The notes below the pieces were generated by a model that was given only the letters and a program-made list of their open reading frames with translations, ran no database searches and was not told the origin of the DNA. This document shows positions 1 to 7,711 of a stretch of DNA of 48,022 nucleotides, one piece after another (the first letter of the stretch is position 1; each line of letters begins with the position of its first letter). The stretch spans positions 1-48,022 of IMG/VR virus record IMGVR_UViG_3300037245_002824, one strand, 5' to 3'. The DNA comes from a virus. The position numbers were made by a program, and so were the translations under genes.

Positions 1-127
1 GATCTTGTCGATCTCTGTTTGCCTGCTTTCTTCCCCCGCTTTGAATTTACTTTTAAGTTCGTTGTCGAACTCTGCTCTTGCGGCGGGGTTTGTGGACAGA
101 AACTCTTTTAATGTTGTTGACATTTTA
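1..127. repeat. Terminal direct repeat, left copy
   Basis: Bases 1-127 are identical to bases 47896-48022. An exact repeat of this length at both ends of a contig is the usual mark of a circular or circularly permuted molecule closed on itself by an assembler. The reading frame of the protease gene continues across the join without a break, which supports circularity. The unique circular length would be 47,895 bp. Confidence 0.93.
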
Positions 128-1035
128 ACCTCCGTTTTATTTTCGGCCACATGTGCGGCCTTTCCCGCAATTGCGGGGGATTTACTATTTAGTATGAATG
201 ATTCGATTTCAGATTCTTTTATTACAGCGTCAATTAATCCGAAAGTTTTAGCGTCGCCAGCGATAAGGACGTCGGCCGCGGTGCTGTTTATTTTTTTAGC
301 TGTGAGGTTTGGGCGACCTTCTATAGCCGCTTTGACAAATACGTTATGCGTATCGTCAAGGTTTTTTATTACAATAGCCTTGCCTTCATCGGTAGCGAGA
401 TCTGGTATCTTCCGTGTGGCTGGAGTGGAGGTTATAACCTCTCTTTTAATACCTGCATCTTCATCTTGTTTGTCCCGGTTAATCCATTCAGCGGCTACAC
501 CTATTGACCCTATTCGGGCAGTGCGTGAAACCGCTGCTATTTTATTTGTTTGAGATGTTAGCCAATAGGCAGCACTCGCTGCGGTGTTGAAAACTATCGA
601 GGTTGTTGGCTTTTTCAAATCGGCGATTACCTGCGCTGTTTGATCACAACCGGAAACATATCCACCGCCTGAATCTGTCATGTAGGCGATGTGGCTTATT
701 TCCGGATCATTATCCGCCATCTTGGATGCTTCCCGGATGTACCGATATGTGGTGACTGTTTCGCCGAAAAAAGCTGAGCAGATATCAACCTGTTGGACGA
801 GCATTCCGGAAATATCGATGTAGGCAATCCCGTTTCTTGATTCATATAATTTTCCATCGTTTCTTTTGAGCGCTTCCGGGAGATCATTTATCCTGGCGTT
901 TTGGATAACGTCTTTTTTTGCAGCCTCAAGGTCGGCGATATTTGTAAACTGTTTTCTTGCGTCCAGGATATAGTTTTTTGTATCAGCATATTTTTCTATC
1001 TGATATTGACTCATTCCGTATATTACAAAAGCCAT
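1..1035 (-). CDS. Head maturation protease, S49 family, fused to C-terminal scaffold (gene crosses the contig junction)
   Basis: This is a procapsid protease that would cleave head proteins during maturation. The start at 1035 overlaps the previous stop as TAATG. The frame is open to base 1 and continues across the circular junction to a stop at 47614, giving about 438 residues. The N-terminal 230 residues look like a SppA/lambda gpC-type S49 peptidase: DSGGGYVSG near residue 122, AASAAYW with candidate nucleophile Ser154, RTARIGSIGV, and a candidate catalytic Lys209 in ATRKIP. The C-terminal part is charged and probably acts as scaffold; Met305 has its own strong ribosome site (129-133), so a shorter scaffold protein is probably also made, as with lambda C and Nu3. 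The position between portal and decoration/capsid genes is canonical. It appears truncated here only because of the window edge. Confidence 0.9.
   Translation of the reverse strand, partial: MAFVIYGMSQYQIEKYADTKNYILDARKQFTNIADLEAAKKDVIQNARINDLPEALKRNDGKLYESRNGIAYIDISGMLVQQVDICSAFFGETVTTYRYIREASKMADNDPEISHIAYMTDSGGGYVSGCDQTAQVIADLKKPTTSIVFNTAASAAYWLTSQTNKIAAVSRTARIGSIGVAAEWINRDKQDEDAGIKREVITSTPATRKIPDLATDEGKAIVIKNLDDTHNVFVKAAIEGRPNLTAKKINSTAADVLIAGDAKTFGLIDAVIKESEIESFILNSKSPAIAGKAAHVAENKTEVKMSTTLKEFLSTNPAARAEFDNELKSKFKAGEESRQTEIDKI
129..133 (-). promoter_or_regulatory. Internal ribosome binding site for nested scaffold gene
   Basis: On the minus strand GGAGG lies 5 nt upstream of an in-frame ATG (123-125) inside the protease gene. 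A site this strong within a coding region is unlikely to be accidental, and it sits where lambda starts Nu3 inside C. Confidence 0.8.
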
Positions 1036-1436
1036 TATGCACCTCCGTAATAGATGTTTTCCATCTGTTTTATAATCTTTTGATACCTGGGTGTTTTTAT
1101 ATCTTCAGGTATAATCTTCCACCGCTGGAGTAGGTAGCCGAGATCAGGGAGGTAGAGGTCACTTTGATGGTTTGCTATTTTTATTCCTTGCTTTTCTATC
1201 TGGGCAAACATCTCTTGATACGATTCTGCGGTAAGCATATCTAATTTTCCGTTGAGCGATTCTATGGCGATTGATAGTGGCTCTATCTTGTTATCAAGAG
1301 CCCTGCCGAATGCGAGTTCTGCGATTGCTGTTAGCTTTTGATCGGGGATTAAATCCGAGAGGGTGTTAACTCCGAATATGAGCCCTAAAAAAATTATTGT
1401 AATTATGTTCCTGTTGGAATCTATCCATGATTTCAT
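1035..1436 (-). CDS. Small membrane protein in the head operon
   Basis: I do not recognise this protein (133 residues). The start at 1436 is chosen because AGGAG precedes it; a longer start at 1469 lacks this. Residues 8-30 form one hydrophobic segment (IITIIFLGLIFGV), followed by a helical, mildly charged domain, so it is probably a bitopic membrane protein. Its stop overlaps the protease start (TAATG), so the two are translationally coupled. A membrane protein between the surface-protein genes and the head protease is out of place for a lambda-like head module. It might be a holin-like or accessory protein, but nothing in the sequence settles this. Confidence 0.7.
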   Translation of the reverse strand: MKSWIDSNRNIITIIFLGLIFGVNTLSDLIPDQKLTAIAELAFGRALDNKIEPLSIAIESLNGKLDMLTAESYQEMFAQIEKQGIKIANHQSDLYLPDLGYLLQRWKIIPEDIKTPRYQKIIKQMENIYYGGA

Positions 1437-1452
1437 TTTTAAATCTCCTGTT

Positions 1453-2253
1453 TTATGGTTGTTCACCAATTGTGAATGAACCGAGCGCGGATGCTGTGAA
1501 ATTGACGTTTCCGACTTGTGGGTCTCTCGACTCTAAACATAGCTCATCTGTTTCGGTGAAAAATCTTATTTCGTTATTGAATATTTCCCGTGTGTTGAAT
1601 GTTATATGAGTTGAAAATATACCACCTACTAATTTTTCGGTATATTCAACTTTTGCTCCACGATCTTTGAAATCTGCATTTGTGTGAAAAGCTCCGAGGT
1701 TTAATCTTCCGGTTGCTGTTTTTTTATACATATATATACCGTTTGTTAAAGCCTCAATCCCTCCAAACAAGCTGTCATCTGGTGCATTATTTCCGCTCTC
1801 GATAGTAATCACAAGTTTTCCTATGTCTATAGGTGTTGTGGATTGACGTGGTTTATATTTATATTTTATGGGAACTGCTAATGTTCCCGTATGATTAATT
1901 ACATCATTTTTCCCGATTACGATCGATGCTCCAACGCTGAACGGAAAAGATGTTTTTTGATCTATGGTTACTGTGTTTCCAGGTACATCAATATCGATTA
2001 TTTTTGACTGTTCGTACAGTGTGTTTTCAAAGATGGCTAAGAGGTCGCCGAGAATGATTCCGGTTACATCGTCGAGCGGTAACACTTCGACCTCTTGTGG
2101 TTGGCTTGATGCGAGAACTCTATCCGTGATGGTTTCTTCGATTAACCAATATTGAAATGGCGGGTTGATGTTTGATTGAACAAATACATCATGTCCTTTT
2201 CCGACTGGATCGAATCCAGAACCTATACCTGGGTTAGTCCCTATCGCCGGCAT
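1453..2253 (-). CDS. Putative virion surface or head-fibre protein
   Basis: 266 residues, no family recognised. The protein is rich in Thr, Ile, Gly and Asn with short alternating hydrophobic stretches, suggesting mostly beta structure, and has no signal peptide. It lies between the portal and the protease in a run of three genes (3271 down to 1453) joined by 1-4 nt overlaps, so they are co-translated. In lambda-like heads this interval often carries accessory capsid or fibre proteins, which is the basis for the call. Function is inferred from position only. Confidence 0.6.
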   Translation of the reverse strand: MPAIGTNPGIGSGFDPVGKGHDVFVQSNINPPFQYWLIEETITDRVLASSQPQEVEVLPLDDVTGIILGDLLAIFENTLYEQSKIIDIDVPGNTVTIDQKTSFPFSVGASIVIGKNDVINHTGTLAVPIKYKYKPRQSTTPIDIGKLVITIESGNNAPDDSLFGGIEALTNGIYMYKKTATGRLNLGAFHTNADFKDRGAKVEYTEKLVGGIFSTHITFNTREIFNNEIRFFTETDELCLESRDPQVGNVNFTASALGSFTIGEQP

Positions 2254-3011
2254 TATACAGCCGCCTTGAGGTCGATATCAAAAGAACCTCTAATCGGTGT
2301 GTTACTAGCTGAAACTTCGATGCACTCCCAAAAAATCCACTCACCTGGTAGCATTTTTATTCCGGCATCCTTGGCATATATTTTCACATCCTCTGTGTTT
2401 AGGGTAGTGAGAGTAGGGTCCCATTTTGTTACTATGGTTCCATCTGTTTTGCGGACTCTCAATCTCATTTGAGCATCATTGGATGGTCCGGTCCTTGCGT
2501 AATCTGTTTTGTGCTGGGTGACGATCGCAGATCTGTTATTTGGTATTCTCTGCACGGCGATTTGCGTTTGCCCTTCGCCGATTTCTATTGTTGCGTATAT
2601 GTTTGCTGATCCATCTACTATTTTTATCTGACCGACATTTGTATTTGATGTTCCTGTTTGATCGATTTCCATCCGGAAAACTCCGAATGAATCTCCGATA
2701 GAAACATTATTTTGACCATCGAGATCCTTGGTTATTTCCTGTTCGATTCCGAGAGAGTCATGGTATGTGATTTTTACCTTTTGAGCGCCGACACCTAATA
2801 TTGTATCTGTGATATCCGTGGACACTATAAATAACTCGATTGCAGCGTCAAGAAAAATATAATCTTGAATCGTTCTTTTTATAGGCCATATTTTTTGAGT
2901 GAGTGCACCAGATGTATCTGCGGTATCGATGTCTATCTGCTCTCCCCATTTCTGGATTGATCCGAGGACAAATGGTTTTTCAGGATTGGAAATACCTCCG
3001 TTACCTATCAT
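2253..3011 (-). CDS. Putative virion structural protein
   Basis: 252 residues, not matched to a named family. It is beta-rich by composition (many Thr/Ile/Val alternations, Gly-Asp turns) with no cysteine cluster or membrane segment. Its end shares one base with the start of the next gene at 2253 and its start overlaps the 87-residue gene upstream by 4 nt. Adjacent genes of similar size and texture suggest a two-part surface decoration or fibre. It could also be a head-tail adaptor. Confidence 0.6.
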   Translation of the reverse strand: MIGNGGISNPEKPFVLGSIQKWGEQIDIDTADTSGALTQKIWPIKRTIQDYIFLDAAIELFIVSTDITDTILGVGAQKVKITYHDSLGIEQEITKDLDGQNNVSIGDSFGVFRMEIDQTGTSNTNVGQIKIVDGSANIYATIEIGEGQTQIAVQRIPNNRSAIVTQHKTDYARTGPSNDAQMRLRVRKTDGTIVTKWDPTLTTLNTEDVKIYAKDAGIKMLPGEWIFWECIEVSASNTPIRGSFDIDLKAAV

Positions 3012-3271
3012 ACATTCACCCTAACCCGGCCGTTTTTGGTAGGCCAGATGTAAATATCTATGATTTCACCACTGTTTATTATTTCACCTTTTTTTGACAT
3101 TTGAACACCTTCGTCTTTTTGCGCTGTGACTGGCGCAAGCTCATCGGTTAATCTGTATGTTTGAAAATAAATAGGCCGTGTTTTTAAAATGTCGATTGAC
3201 CCGGCTTTCACAGCCGTTGCGACCTTTGTCCAGGTGTTAGCTGGACATTCTACAATATATGGATTAGGCAT
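3008..3271 (-). CDS. Small structural protein downstream of portal
   Basis: 87 residues. The N-terminal phrase VECPANTWTKVATAV followed by a predicted beta-rich body resembles small proteins commonly encoded next to portals in lambda-type heads and usually left as hypothetical virion proteins. It overlaps the portal end by 8 nt and the following gene by 4 nt, so it belongs to the head operon. A decoration or stabilising role is plausible; no catalytic motif is visible. Confidence 0.65.
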   Translation of the reverse strand: MPNPYIVECPANTWTKVATAVKAGSIDILKTRPIYFQTYRLTDELAPVTAQKDEGVQMSKKGEIINSGEIIDIYIWPTKNGRVRVNV

Positions 3272-4916
3272 CTTCTATATCCTCCGATTCGTTATCGTTT
3301 TTATTTTCTTGATTTTGTGGTTGCTGCTGAGGTTCCCATGGGGGTACCGGTGTTTGTGGGAAAAACCTGCGATTGGTATTTATGTTTTCTTCTGCAGATG
3401 ATCCGTTCAAGTTTCTGGCTACCCGATTTTGTGTGGTAGCTCCGATTTTAATATTTGTTGCACTCGCATCGGCTTCGCGTTTTGGGTCTATGTTTGGCAT
3501 GGGTGATCCTATCCAGTTACCGCCCATCCATGCAGCCCTGAGATGCGGATCTTGCCAGCCGGGGGCGGATATCCTACCTCCTGCGATTTCTTCGGATAAC
3601 CATGCTTCTTTGATGGGGTTAAGGAAATCCGCTATCATTTCATTTCGCCATATTTGAGCTATCCGCCAAAATACTACTAGCGACGCCCTCGATGCTGAGT
3701 AAGACGAGTTGAATTTCATCAACAACATCTCTATGGGCATACCGATAGACGCTGAGAGATACGATACAAAAGGTGTGATAAACGCCTCGAATCCTTCTGC
3801 CGGGGTTTTATTTTCCAGCAGGGTGAGGTGGTCTCCCTGCTGCATATTGACCACGCCGAGGGATCCTGGGGTCCGCTGTACACTTTCCGGTAGTGGACAA
3901 TAATCAAATGATTTACCGTTATCGGATACGGTTCCAGTTTCGGGGACTGTTTTGTTAAATATCCCGCCCGGATTTGATAGTGTATTTGCCAGGGGGTTTG
4001 ACGGGTCCATTTGTTGATTTTCAACAGAAAAAAGGAAATTGGATTGATTGATCGCCTTTTTTATTTGGGCTAATGAAAAATCTGTTATGTTTTCGAATTC
4101 CTGTATTGCGTGGGATATCCGGGAATATCCGCGACCCTGGTGTGCAAATTCCGGGGAATATCCGTGGAGCATAAAGGTTCTACCAGACCTGGGGCCTTTT
4201 CTTTTTATATTAACCTCTTTAATATCTCGGCCTGTGTTGACGTAGACATTATAAGATAGCTCTTTACCGTTGGAGTCCCGCTCGATTCCATCGGCTCCTA
4301 AAAATTGATAATCAGCGGATGTTATGGAGCATCCCGTGATCTGATTAGGGTCGATGAATCCGAACTGGAGGGGTGATAAAAGAGATTTCTTTTTTGAATA
4401 GTGGAGCTGGGTGAACATATCATTATCCCGCTGTTGCCACATGGCATACATCCGTTGGGCCTGATAAAAATTATATGTTTCTGATATGCAACTTTTTTTT
4501 GATTTTGCCCACATATCGAATCTTTCGGATACATCCGCACCCCATATTTCAGCCTTTTCAGGAGTGGTTCCCAGCTGTCTGAATTTTGGAAGGGCCTCAA
4601 GCACAAGGCCGGTATCGGCTACCGTGTCGGAAAATCTCTCTACGAGGGCTCTTGCTTGGGGGACATCTTGCATCATATTACGGGCTGCTGCTCTGGTTAA
4701 TCCATGGTCTATTGTTGTGTGACTGCTGTATGTGGATAGGCCGCCGGACCATTTTGCACCACCGGAATTATATCCGGTAAAGCCCGATCTTCCATGGCTT
4801 GCGGTTTTATTTATTTCTGGTTTGGTTGGTTTTTTGGGGATTGCGGACGTGATTTTCTTTTTGATTGCATTATACAAATCTTTGCCCTGGATGGCTACGT
4901 CGGAAAAAAAGCTCAT
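3264..4916 (-). CDS. Portal protein, lambda gpB family
   Basis: 550 residues from the ATG at 4916, which overlaps the gpW stop as TAATG behind an AGGAG site; this start is preferred over 4922 for that reason. It would form the dodecameric ring at the packaging vertex. Typical lambda-type portal segments are visible: VQTLVER-like helix (VPQARALVERFSDTV), an FGFIDPNQI stretch around residue 185, a HGYSPEFAHQGRGYSRIS segment, and ASIGMPIEMLLMKFNSSYSASRASL near residue 400. The C terminus is Pro/Gln/Asn-rich and acidic. It is flanked by gpW and the structural genes in canonical order. Confidence 0.93.
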   Translation of the reverse strand: MSFFSDVAIQGKDLYNAIKKKITSAIPKKPTKPEINKTASHGRSGFTGYNSGGAKWSGGLSTYSSHTTIDHGLTRAAARNMMQDVPQARALVERFSDTVADTGLVLEALPKFRQLGTTPEKAEIWGADVSERFDMWAKSKKSCISETYNFYQAQRMYAMWQQRDNDMFTQLHYSKKKSLLSPLQFGFIDPNQITGCSITSADYQFLGADGIERDSNGKELSYNVYVNTGRDIKEVNIKRKGPRSGRTFMLHGYSPEFAHQGRGYSRISHAIQEFENITDFSLAQIKKAINQSNFLFSVENQQMDPSNPLANTLSNPGGIFNKTVPETGTVSDNGKSFDYCPLPESVQRTPGSLGVVNMQQGDHLTLLENKTPAEGFEAFITPFVSYLSASIGMPIEMLLMKFNSSYSASRASLVVFWRIAQIWRNEMIADFLNPIKEAWLSEEIAGGRISAPGWQDPHLRAAWMGGNWIGSPMPNIDPKREADASATNIKIGATTQNRVARNLNGSSAEENINTNRRFFPQTPVPPWEPQQQPQNQENKNDNESEDIEDA

Positions 4917-5194
4917 TAGCATTTTCTCCTGAGATTCATTACGACAAGGCCTTTGCCATCGGATATCCTATAGAGTCTGTCGAGTTGGGCGTTTAATCTG
5001 GTTAGCGATTTGTCGAGTTCTGAGAGCGGGCGGTATTTTGTTTGTTGGCTACCTTCTCCGGATTCAAACTTGTATGATTCAACGTCGCCATTTTCTATGG
5101 CTATGATTTGAGATTCTAAATTATCGCGCCTGGTTTCAAGGGCCGTTATCCTGTCCGTCATCCTGGCTTTTTCGGCAGTTGTAAAACAACTCAT
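4916..5194 (-). CDS. Head-tail joining protein, gpW-like
   Basis: 92 residues. The central part (SYKFESGEGSQQTKYRPLS) and the ending LYRISDGKGLVVMNLRRKC match the pattern of gpW-type proteins encoded just before lambda-like portals. The N-terminal half is a predicted helix/coiled coil. It follows the accessory cassette terminator and has its own promoter (5201-5229) whose -10 box ends 6 nt before the ATG; there is no Shine-Dalgarno, so its mRNA is probably leaderless. Its stop overlaps the portal start. Confidence 0.85.
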   Translation of the reverse strand: MSCFTTAEKARMTDRITALETRRDNLESQIIAIENGDVESYKFESGEGSQQTKYRPLSELDKSLTRLNAQLDRLYRISDGKGLVVMNLRRKC

Positions 5195-5200
5195 TCAGGC

Positions 5201-5229
5201 ATTTTATCACAGAGGTGTAGTGGTGTCAA
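5201..5229 (-). promoter_or_regulatory. Late promoter giving a leaderless gpW mRNA
   Basis: Minus strand: TTGACA (5229-5224), 17-nt spacer, TAAAAT (5206-5201), then 6 nt (GCCTGA) and the ATG of gpW at 5194. Transcription would begin at or next to the start codon. It restarts transcription after the cassette terminator at 5250-5284. Confidence 0.72.
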
Positions 5230-5249
5230 GGATTGATGGGAGTTATGTA

Positions 5250-5284
5250 TAAAAAACCGGCAGCAGCCAACGGCCACCACCGGT
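5250..5284 (-). terminator. Rho-independent terminator of accessory cassette A
   Basis: On the minus strand, from 5284, a 13-bp hairpin (ACCGG...CCGGT, several G-T pairs, GTT loop) is followed by six T. It begins 8 nt after the cargo stop codon. The same sequence, from the TAG stop through the T tract, recurs at 26476-26520 on the plus strand. Confidence 0.85.
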
Positions 5285-5292
5285 ACAAGGGA

Positions 5293-5544
5293 CTAAATCT
5301 CTCTTGCTTTTTGCAAATCATATGCCGGGCCATATCCTCCCCCAGCCTTTAAGTGGTTAAGTTTTTTTTGTGCTAAGGATTTTTCTTTTTTCCATTCTTC
5401 AGAAAATCCCGGCATATCAATAATTTTTTCATCATATCCTTTGACTTGGCCTTCGTAGTACGAAATCAATTCCGATCTATTTTCATTCGTCTGGACAGGA
5501 TACTCTTTAGTAATTTTAAAAAAATCTGTTATTGTCTTAGCCAT
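5293..5544 (-). CDS. Accessory (moron-like) cargo protein A, unknown function
   Basis: 83 residues, starting at the ATG at 5544 behind GGGAGG. The protein is highly charged and mostly helical (KKEKSLAQKKLNHLK) with a Gly-rich GGGYGPAYD segment near the end. I recognise no family. It sits between terminase and gpW with its own promoter, operator and terminator, all nearly identical to those around 26137-26478, while the coding sequence is unrelated from codon 3 onward. That layout is typical of a moron, an independently expressed gene inserted in a structural operon. A host-takeover, anti-defence or exclusion role would fit, but nothing in the sequence proves one. Confidence 0.8.
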   Translation of the reverse strand: MAKTITDFFKITKEYPVQTNENRSELISYYEGQVKGYDEKIIDMPGFSEEWKKEKSLAQKKLNHLKAGGGYGPAYDLQKAREI

Positions 5545-5592
5545 ATTGGCCTCCCTTTGTTTTTGATAGTGTTTCAATCACCATCTACTTAT

Positions 5593-5621
5593 AATATACC
5601 ACATCGGTGGTAGGAAGTCAA
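5593..5621 (-). promoter_or_regulatory. Promoter with internal operator, cassette A
   Basis: Minus strand: TTGACT (5621-5616), 17-nt spacer, TATATT (5598-5593). The palindrome TACCACATCGGTGGTA (5597-5612) fills the spacer and touches the -10 box, so a dimeric protein bound there would block polymerase. The cassette B promoter at 26062-26090 has the same boxes, spacing and palindrome. Confidence 0.82.
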
Positions 5622-5629
5622 GTAAAATA

Positions 5630-7711
5630 TTAATTTAAATCGTTTTTATAGTATTCCTGGTTTTTGGTTTGGACTATGAGCGCTGCGAGGAAGGTTGCTG
5701 TGGTGAATTTCTCAGCTTCTTTTTTTGTCGCTCCCTTGGATACATACTCCCTGCGTAACTGCGCTACGTTGGACCTTAACCATACATCCGAGGCACAAAG
5801 GGAATAAACACGACAATCAAGAGCCTCATTCCTGCGGGAACCTGCGTGGAACGTCTGGTTTAATAGCTGTTCCTCAGCTGTAAGCATTTTAAAATAATTT
5901 TCATACGGACCTGCTTTTCCGTATTCGCGGGGAAAATCGCAGAAACCAGGATTTTGAACTCTCGCATTAATCCGCTTTGTATTCAGATTATTATAGATAT
6001 GGCGTTTATAATAGTTAGTTGCTATCGTATAGAGGACCTGGTCACCTATGGTATTGTGGCGAAACTGGAGGGCGTCGAGTTCTGATATTTCATCACCGAT
6101 TACCTTTTCATTTTTTTGACGTTTCATCTCGCCTTGGCCTTTGATTGGATAGCAAGCTGACCATCCCCTGCCCGTAAACTGATATACTACCGATCGCAGA
6201 TTCCCATCTCCAGAATCAAAAAACATTAACTTCGGATAGAACATGAATCCATCTGCCCTGTAAAATTCCATGTTTGTATCCTCGGCCCATTTATATATTT
6301 TTTCCCATGCTCCGGAATACGCATTATCAACACGGCCATAAAAAACTTTATAATCTATCGACCACGTCCGGTACCCGGCACCTACTCCGAGTATTTCCAT
6401 TTCGATCCTGGGTAGTTCATCTGGGTTGTTTTTTGGATCAGCTAAAAACTCTTTGATTTCTGATTCGGTGATTTCGGAATGTTTCACTTTTCCAGATTGA
6501 ACATCCGCGCCTATTGTCAGGAATAGAACACCTGAAGGAACTGTCCCGGCTTTGTATGTCCCTCGAAGTTCAAGAATCTTTTCAGCTTTTGGCCTGAATC
6601 CCTGTTCCCGGAATGGCCATCCTCCGTACAGATTGGTAAAACCTCTCATTTTTTCCGGCTTGCCTTTTGATACTTTCCACTCGTTGTAATAGTTTAACCA
6701 GCTCACAGTTCCGGGTGGGCTGTACAGGGAATTGATTTGATATGATCGGAATGGTTTTGATTCGCTCTCGGCGGTAGGTTCCCATTTTCCGGCGTTGAAC
6801 ATATCTCTTTTCTTGGTATCAAAAATGGCATCGTGACAGTAATCACAGAGGTAATATGCACTTATGATCATACCGGCGGTGGTATCTGCCCGTAATCCGA
6901 AGTTCCCCTCTTCTGGTAGCCAATATAGTGGTTGATATTTTCCGCATAACGGGCATGGAACTCTGTATTCCCTGCGGTCTCCATTTTCGTAGAGAGGGAA
7001 TATTACACTTTGATCGTAGGTTGTGGGGGTGGATAGATCTGTGATCTTTTTTCTTTCTCCAAAAAACTTAGTCCGGGCAGCGGATACTGTCATGTAGTCA
7101 CCTTCGCCTGTTTTTAGTTCGGCCGGTGCGGAATCGGTTTCGTCCCGGATAAGAACCCGGATAGAATCGGACCTTTGGGATGCTGCAGCTTGGGCGGATA
7201 CTAATTTCAGGAATCCGCCGATAAATTGCTTTGAATACATTTTATCACCGGTCCGTCTGGAACTTTTTGAAAATGTTTGCTCAGCTTGTGATATGATCAG
7301 ATCGCGAATTCCCATGGAATCGATCATAGGCTCAAGGCGTTTTGTTCCCCATTCTTCGAGCAGCTCTCTACTGCCTGACATATACATAATCGCGGCCGGT
7401 AGCTCTTTCATCCAATATCCGATAATATTTTCAATCGCAAATGTTGCGGCAACCTGGGCAGCTTTCAGGATTGCTTGATGCTGGATACCGCTGTACGGCG
7501 CCATATTATCCATCCATTCCCGGGCATATGGAGTTAAGGATAAATCGACTAATCCCGGAAAGGGTGTTCCGGGCGGCATAAGGCGGTTTGATTCTACAAA
7601 ATCGGATATTGATGGTGATGGAGGTTCGCTCGGCATATGATCCAAAAGATTTAACAGGAAATCGATATCGGTGCAAAATCTATCGGAAGATGTTTGATAG
7701 CTACCCGTCAT
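5630..7711 (-). CDS. Terminase large subunit, lambda gpA family
   Basis: 693 residues, a packaging motor and nuclease. The family is recognised from the N-terminal NRLMPPGTPFPGLVDLSLTP and YAREWMDNM segments, the ATPase region with RVLIRDETDSAP (Walker B-like, near 190) and LSTPTTYDQS, a zinc-binding CPLCGKYQ...CDYCH pair near residues 255-300, and a C-terminal nuclease region beginning LTIGADVQSGK with LMFFDSGDGN and NEALDCRVYSL. The Walker A region (KAAQVAAT) is degenerate, as is usual in gpA proteins. It overlaps the small subunit by 11 nt. gpA-type terminases generally cut at cos sites, so the packaged form is probably linear with cohesive ends. Confidence 0.95.
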   Translation of the reverse strand: MTGSYQTSSDRFCTDIDFLLNLLDHMPSEPPSPSISDFVESNRLMPPGTPFPGLVDLSLTPYAREWMDNMAPYSGIQHQAILKAAQVAATFAIENIIGYWMKELPAAIMYMSGSRELLEEWGTKRLEPMIDSMGIRDLIISQAEQTFSKSSRRTGDKMYSKQFIGGFLKLVSAQAAASQRSDSIRVLIRDETDSAPAELKTGEGDYMTVSAARTKFFGERKKITDLSTPTTYDQSVIFPLYENGDRREYRVPCPLCGKYQPLYWLPEEGNFGLRADTTAGMIISAYYLCDYCHDAIFDTKKRDMFNAGKWEPTAESESKPFRSYQINSLYSPPGTVSWLNYYNEWKVSKGKPEKMRGFTNLYGGWPFREQGFRPKAEKILELRGTYKAGTVPSGVLFLTIGADVQSGKVKHSEITESEIKEFLADPKNNPDELPRIEMEILGVGAGYRTWSIDYKVFYGRVDNAYSGAWEKIYKWAEDTNMEFYRADGFMFYPKLMFFDSGDGNLRSVVYQFTGRGWSACYPIKGQGEMKRQKNEKVIGDEISELDALQFRHNTIGDQVLYTIATNYYKRHIYNNLNTKRINARVQNPGFCDFPREYGKAGPYENYFKMLTAEEQLLNQTFHAGSRRNEALDCRVYSLCASDVWLRSNVAQLRREYVSKGATKKEAEKFTTATFLAALIVQTKNQEYYKNDLN

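Noticed and set aside
5-553. 182-codon plus-strand ORF at the left end
   Set aside because: It is the antisense of the protease gene, which has clear S49 motifs and operon context on the minus strand.
3731-4606. Alternative minus-strand ORFs inside the portal gene
   Set aside because: They overlap recognised portal sequence, have no start signals and no recognisable content.
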